Of a DNA stretch of 64,000 nucleotides, positions 60,319-64,000 are shown piece after piece. Every line of letters starts with the position of its first letter. Position 1 is the first letter of the stretch. Below the pieces are notes generated by a model that saw nothing but the letters and a program-made list of their open reading frames with translations, was not told the DNA's origin and ran no database searches. Made by a program: the position numbers and the translations under genes. Source of the DNA: JAABVD01 sp965204545 (lineage in GTDB: Bacteria; Verrucomicrobiota; Verrucomicrobiia; Opitutales; UBA2995); NCBI GenBank assembly GCA_965204545.1, contig CBDBFA010000003.1, positions 3,162,001-3,226,000 of the forward strand, written 5' to 3'.

Positions 60319-61737
60319 GTGGGGAAAATTCTATTTTCCACCTTTGACCCCATTTTATTCCCCATTATCGCCGTTATCCTGTTATGCTGGGCCAATGCGG
60401 TCTTCTCGTCCTCCCGCCCCCATATCGTCGTATTGCTCTCAGACGACCTGGGCCGTCTGGAAACTTCATTCCATGGTTCTAACGAGGTGCGAACCCCAAC
60501 CCTGCAAGCCTTGGCCGACAGCGGCATGGTATTTGAAAATGCCTACGTGGCTTCCCCCTCCTGTTGCCCGAACCGGGCCTCCCTGCTCACGGGGCTGATG
60601 CCGGCGCGGCACGGGGCTCATCCCAATCACAGCCAGATGAAGCCGGGCACGAAGTTGTTGCCACCGCTTCTCAAAGCCTTGGGCTACCAGATTGCCTCCT
60701 TCGGCAAGGTGCAACATGGAAGACGTGACATCGATGGTTGCGATTTTAATTTTCGCGATAGGGAAAACATGTCCCGCGACCTGCAAAAACTCATTGATTC
60801 GGGTAAACTGGACCGGGGACCGATCTGCATATTGGCGGGGGATCGCCGTCCCCATGTTCCATGGGGTGAGGAGCCTATCTATGATCCTGAGAGGGTTACC
60901 CTGCCAACAACCTTTATCGATACTCCCGAAACGCGTCGACACTGGGCCCGATACCTTTCCGACATCACCCGTATGGACGCGGAAATGGGGCGGGTATTGA
61001 AAGTGGTCAGGAAGCATATCGGCGATGACTTCATTTGCCTGTTTACCAGCGATCACGGGGGTCAATGGCCTCTGGGAAAGTGGAATCTTTACGATAGTGG
61101 AACCCGGGTCCCCCTCGTCGTTTCCTGGCCCGGACACATTACACCGGGCTCGCGCACCTCAGCCATGGTCAGTTGGGTCGACCTGCTTCCAACCCTCATT
61201 GATCTGGCCGGTGGAACCGTCCCGCCGGATATCGATGGAAAATCGTTCGCCGCGGTATTGAAGGGTGAGTCCGAGACGCACCGGAATATGGTATTTACCA
61301 CGCACACGGGGGATACGATGTACAATATTTTTCCCATTCGGAGCGTTCGTATGGGATCGTTCAAATATATCCACAATTTGCTGCCCGGTGCCTATCATAC
61401 CAATCATTCCGACATCCTGCGCAACGATGGTCGGGGAGCATATTGGGTTTCTTGGGATGCCGCGGCGGAGACAGATTCCGAAGCTGCCGCCATCATCGAG
61501 GCTTACCACACCCGGCCGGAATTCGAGCTGTTCGATTTGGACAAGGATCCGCTGGAAAGGAACAACCTGGCCTTTCGTCCCGAATACCGGAACCGGTTGG
61601 CCTCGCTTCGGTCGGAGCTGGAGGCCTGGACCAAGGAACAGGGGGACGACCTGAAACCGCACCGGGAACCTTACCTCATCGGTGAATCTTTGAGCGAAAT
61701 AAGGGCTGAGATCGTGGCGGAGAGAAATAAGAGATAA
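60319..61737 (+). CDS. Sulfatase, exported
   Basis: A type I sulfatase of the alkaline phosphatase superfamily. The frame opens at 60196, overlapping the TolB-like gene; GTG 60319 gives a clean signal peptide (ILFPIIAVILLCWANAVFS) and 472 residues, but the start is uncertain. HIVVLLSDDLG gives the metal-binding Asp pair. The formylglycine motif is SPSCCPNRASLLTG: Cys82 with CxPxR, the fourth residue being Asn. FTSDHGGQWPLGKWNLYDSGTRVPLVVSWPG is the second metal region. Length is typical of a single-domain enzyme. It is followed by hairpin copy 3 and an enolase-superfamily enzyme, perhaps a sugar acid dehydratase acting on the desulfated product. Confidence 0.9.
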   Translation: MGKILFSTFDPILFPIIAVILLCWANAVFSSSRPHIVVLLSDDLGRLETSFHGSNEVRTPTLQALADSGMVFENAYVASPSCCPNRASLLTGLMPARHGAHPNHSQMKPGTKLLPPLLKALGYQIASFGKVQHGRRDIDGCDFNFRDRENMSRDLQKLIDSGKLDRGPICILAGDRRPHVPWGEEPIYDPERVTLPTTFIDTPETRRHWARYLSDITRMDAEMGRVLKVVRKHIGDDFICLFTSDHGGQWPLGKWNLYDSGTRVPLVVSWPGHITPGSRTSAMVSWVDLLPTLIDLAGGTVPPDIDGKSFAAVLKGESETHRNMVFTTHTGDTMYNIFPIRSVRMGSFKYIHNLLPGAYHTNHSDILRNDGRGAYWVSWDAAAETDSEAAAIIEAYHTRPEFELFDLDKDPLERNNLAFRPEYRNRLASLRSELEAWTKEQGDDLKPHREPYLIGESLSEIRAEIVAERNKR

Positions 61738-61745
61738 CGCGGCCA

Positions 61746-61844
61746 AAAAGGGGTCAAACGCAAAATGTTAATATCGTCCTCTAATTTCACCTGAAGGTTG
61801 ATGTGAACCAATCAGATATTAACATTTTGCGTTTGACCCCTTTT
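61746..61844. repeat. Hairpin repeat copy 3 (30-bp perfect arms)
   Basis: Left arm 61746-61775 and right arm 61815-61844 are perfect reverse complements around a 39-base loop that matches copy 2 in GTCCTCTA, TTTCACCTGAA and ACCAATCA. The inner pair that is A-T in copy 1 and C-G in copy 2 is T-A here. It lies between codirectional genes. The right arm reads NILRLTPF in the frame of the downstream gene and supplies its N-terminus. Confidence 0.95.
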
Positions 61845-63041
61845 CGATCACGAAGGAACTTTCTCAAATCCACCGCTTGGCTGGGCGCCTCTCTCAGCAT
61901 GGGAGCTTGCCGGTTGCGAGCTCAATCTCCAACCAGTGAGAGTGGCGAAATCCTGGCATCGCACGTTGTCAAGGACGCCCGGGTAATCCCGGTCAAATAC
62001 CATTGGCCCCGATTTGTTGGAAAGAATGGCAGGATCGATTTTCATGGACAGCACAAGGTGTCGCGTGCCTGTAGATTGGAAACGGACCAGGGCGCAGTCG
62101 GCTTGGGGTTCGGAACGGGCAACTCGGCAAAGGAAGCAGCCTTATTGCTAAACAAGAACCTTTCCCAGCTCGTCTCGGTCGAACGGGGAATTCTCAATCC
62201 CGCATTGCATGGGTGGGATACCGCTTTGCACGATTTGATGGGTGTCGTGCTCGACAAACCGGTCTACGAACTGCTCGGTGCGAAAGGACCCAAAGCTTCA
62301 CCCGTTTACAGTGGCATGATTTATTTGGATGAACTCAACGAGGGAAATCCAAACAAAAGCATCGATATCATTCTCAATAATTGTCAGTGGGATTATGACT
62401 ACGGTTACCGCCAACTGAAAGTGAAGATTGGCCGTTCCGGCCGTTGGTACCCCCATGAAGAAGGCTTGGCCAAGGACATCGAAGTGGTCAATGAGATCCA
62501 CCGGGCATTTTTCGCCAAAGGTGTTACCCTGTTGGTAGACGCCAACAACATGTACAACCTGGAAGACACCATCGCTTTTCTCAAAGGGGTGTCCGGTGTT
62601 CCACTGCTTTGGGTAGAGGAACCCTTTCCTGAGAACGTTGAGGATGGGCGCAAACTCAGGCAATGGATGGATGCCAATGGATTCGGCCGCACCCTCTATG
62701 CCGATGGGGAGGCAAAACCGGATCACGACATCCTTATGGATCTGAGCGGCTCCGGTCATCTCGACGTTTATTTGAGCGATATCGCGGGTTTTGGTTTTAC
62801 CCCTTGGCGAGAGTTGATGCCGAGGCTCAAACAACTGCAGGTGCAAGCCAGTCCACATACCTGGGGAAGTTGCCATAAAACCAACATCACCTCTCACTTG
62901 GCGGCAGGACTCGGTAATGTGGTTACGGTCGAAGGTGTTACCTGTTTGTCCGAGGAGATCGATTTTGGAAACTATCCGATCCAAGACGGATTGCTCCACG
63001 TTTCGGACGCACCCGGTTTTGGAATGAAGCTGCTCGTGTAG
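61803..63041 (+). CDS. Tat-exported enolase-superfamily (mandelate racemase-like) enzyme
   Basis: A 412-residue enzyme of the MR/MLE subgroup, acting on sugar acids or similar alpha-protons. A twin-arginine signal (RSRRNFLKSTAWLGASLSMGA) is present. Active-site signatures are QLKVKIGRSG (Lys of KxK), LLVDANNMYN (metal Asp), WVEEPFPENVEDG (metal Glu), YADGEAKPDHD and QASPHTWGSCH (His). The frame upstream of the Tat motif is entirely repeat: an in-frame stop at 61782 leaves only CTG 61791, GTG 61803, TTG 61827 or TTG 61833 as starts, all within hairpin copy 3. The repeat therefore supplied the start and the residues before the Tat motif. It is probably co-transcribed with the sulfatase. Confidence 0.9.
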   Translation: MNQSDINILRLTPFRSRRNFLKSTAWLGASLSMGACRLRAQSPTSESGEILASHVVKDARVIPVKYHWPRFVGKNGRIDFHGQHKVSRACRLETDQGAVGLGFGTGNSAKEAALLLNKNLSQLVSVERGILNPALHGWDTALHDLMGVVLDKPVYELLGAKGPKASPVYSGMIYLDELNEGNPNKSIDIILNNCQWDYDYGYRQLKVKIGRSGRWYPHEEGLAKDIEVVNEIHRAFFAKGVTLLVDANNMYNLEDTIAFLKGVSGVPLLWVEEPFPENVEDGRKLRQWMDANGFGRTLYADGEAKPDHDILMDLSGSGHLDVYLSDIAGFGFTPWRELMPRLKQLQVQASPHTWGSCHKTNITSHLAAGLGNVVTVEGVTCLSEEIDFGNYPIQDGLLHVSDAPGFGMKLLV

Positions 63042-63285
63042 AAAAAGTGTTCAGAGTTCAGTTATCAGTGTTCAGAAGCGTATTCAGGTGGTTGGTGGTA
63101 TTCTGGGTTCTTCTTAATCTTGATCTTGATCGAAATACCTGATGTCACTCTCGCATGAAAATCTCAGAGTTTATCTAGCCTCGATCCGATTCATAGCTTG
63201 GACTCAACCGTTCATTGAAATGATGCCGGCTAAAGTCTCCGCTCGCGATCACGATTACGATCAAGATTAAGTGGAAGGATAGAGT
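63042..63285. other. Intergenic gap with formulaic modules
   Basis: No gene is seen. It contains GTGTTCAGAGTTCAGTTATC, 'ttaatcttgatcttgatcg' and 'gatcacgattacgatcaag' words, plus GTATTCAGGTGGTTGGTGGT (63091-63110), which almost repeats at 63299-63318 inside the next gene (TATTCAGGTGGTTGGTGGTG), a local direct duplication of its early codons. Confidence 0.6.
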
Positions 63286-64000
63286 ATGAAGGGAACCTTA
63301 TTCAGGTGGTTGGTGGTGATGGTCTATGCATTTTACCTGAGGCCACCACAAATGGAAAACCAGGTAGCCGCCGTGGTTGTGGGTGAAGAACAGCCATTGC
63401 AACCCGTTACACCGCCTAAAAAAAGCCAGAAGAGGGATGCCAAAACTGTGAAAACAGGAAAACCGGAACCGCCACGCGATCCGGAACTCGTGCAATACGG
63501 AATTTTTGCCAGTGATGCCCCCACGGCGAACAAAACCGAAGCGGCCTTTACCACGCTCCCCTTGCGTCTGCAAAAACGCCACCGCATAGCTTTCATCGGA
63601 AACACCTTGCTGGATCGCGCCCAGGATTTCGGTCATTTCGAATCCCACCTGAACATGGCCCATCCCCAACACGAACTAGTCATCCGGAATTTTGCCTGGT
63701 CGGCCGATGAGGTGGATCTGCAACCTCGACCGAAAAATTTTGCCACGGTCGATCAGCACCTTGCCCGGGAGCGGGTGGATGTGATTTTCGCAGCCTTTGG
63801 TTTCAATGAATCTTTCGCCGGGGTGGGGGAGATCGCCGCCTTCAAGTCGCGTTTGGAAAGATGGCTTTCGGATTTGCAGACCAGTGCCTTCAATGGGATC
63901 AGCGGCCCCCAAATCGTCCTGATTTCCCCCATTGCCAATGAAAACGTAGAGGGCGTTCCCGCGGCCAACCTGAACAATGAGCGTTTGGCCGTTTACACGG
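63286..64000 (+). CDS. SGNH-hydrolase-like N-terminus of a PVC-type protein (3' end outside window)
   Basis: The first 238 codons of a gene that runs off the window. ATG 63286 has GGATAGAG upstream. A short hydrophobic N-terminus (FRWLVVMVYAFYLRP) is followed by a Pro/Lys-rich linker. RIAFIGNTLLDRAQDFGHFE, LVIRNFAWSADEVDLQPRPKNF and FAAFGFNESFAG match the SGNH-like module that starts many haem-binding and dehydrogenase proteins of planctomycetes and verrucomicrobia (GNTLxDR in place of GDS). NLNNERLAVYT is the usual continuation. Whether a haem-binding or cytochrome domain follows cannot be seen. Confidence 0.85.
   Translation, partial: MKGTLFRWLVVMVYAFYLRPPQMENQVAAVVVGEEQPLQPVTPPKKSQKRDAKTVKTGKPEPPRDPELVQYGIFASDAPTANKTEAAFTTLPLRLQKRHRIAFIGNTLLDRAQDFGHFESHLNMAHPQHELVIRNFAWSADEVDLQPRPKNFATVDQHLARERVDVIFAAFGFNESFAGVGEIAAFKSRLERWLSDLQTSAFNGISGPQIVLISPIANENVEGVPAANLNNERLAVYT

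Noticed and set aside
59133..60527. 464-residue frame antisense to the TolB-like gene
   Set aside because: Shadow frame; the TolB repeats are on the plus strand.

Overview
The window looks like chromosomal DNA of a Verrucomicrobiota-type bacterium, probably near Opitutae; this is inference from gene content. The pointers are three periplasmic/extracellular sulfatases (one fused to a DUF1080-like domain, one to HEAT-like repeats), Tat-exported Gfo/Idh/MocA and enolase-superfamily enzymes, the 3' end of a TonB-dependent receptor, an SGNH-type N-terminus like that of PVC-group haem-binding proteins, and a large REP-associated transposase. No rRNA, tRNA, CRISPR array or prophage was recognised.

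Layout. 1-12 kb is accessory: receptor end, secreted BNR-like protein, REP-associated (RAYT) transposase, a Phd/VapC-type toxin-antitoxin pair, two sulfatases and a Tat oxidoreductase. 12-22 kb is envelope-related: HtrA protease, a three-gene RND efflux operon, and a secreted Ser/Arg-rich protein with beta-gamma-crystallin domains. 22-43 kb is mostly housekeeping: hemF-hemE, xseB-dxs, M48 protease, nuclease-like protein, HemW, MscS-type channel, prenyl synthase, MurJ, BASS transporter, D-2-hydroxyacid dehydrogenase, L28, Ffh, TsaD. 43-48 kb is the rod-shape operon mreB-mreC-mreD-mrdA plus tatA. 48-54 kb is a TPR lipoprotein-dnaG-rpoD run. 54-59 kb holds a DUF362-like protein, an isolated nuoA, a diadenylate cyclase fused to a PTS EIIA-like domain, L33 and Mrp. 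59-64 kb returns to accessory content: TolB-like propeller, third sulfatase, enolase-superfamily enzyme and the start of the SGNH protein.

Two signals stand out. First, a family of near-perfect inverted repeats (30-34 bp arms) occurs three times. Its arms covary, it supplies the last codons and stop of one gene and the only plausible start and N-terminus of another, and it may relate to the RAYT transposase. The gaps also carry a second vocabulary of short formulaic modules in changing combinations. Second, the EIIA-DAC fusion suggests c-di-AMP synthesis controlled by PTS phosphorylation.

The DnaG zinc-ribbon ligands and the Mrp CxxC pair are also missing. All functional calls come from reading translated sequence and motif recall; no database search was possible.
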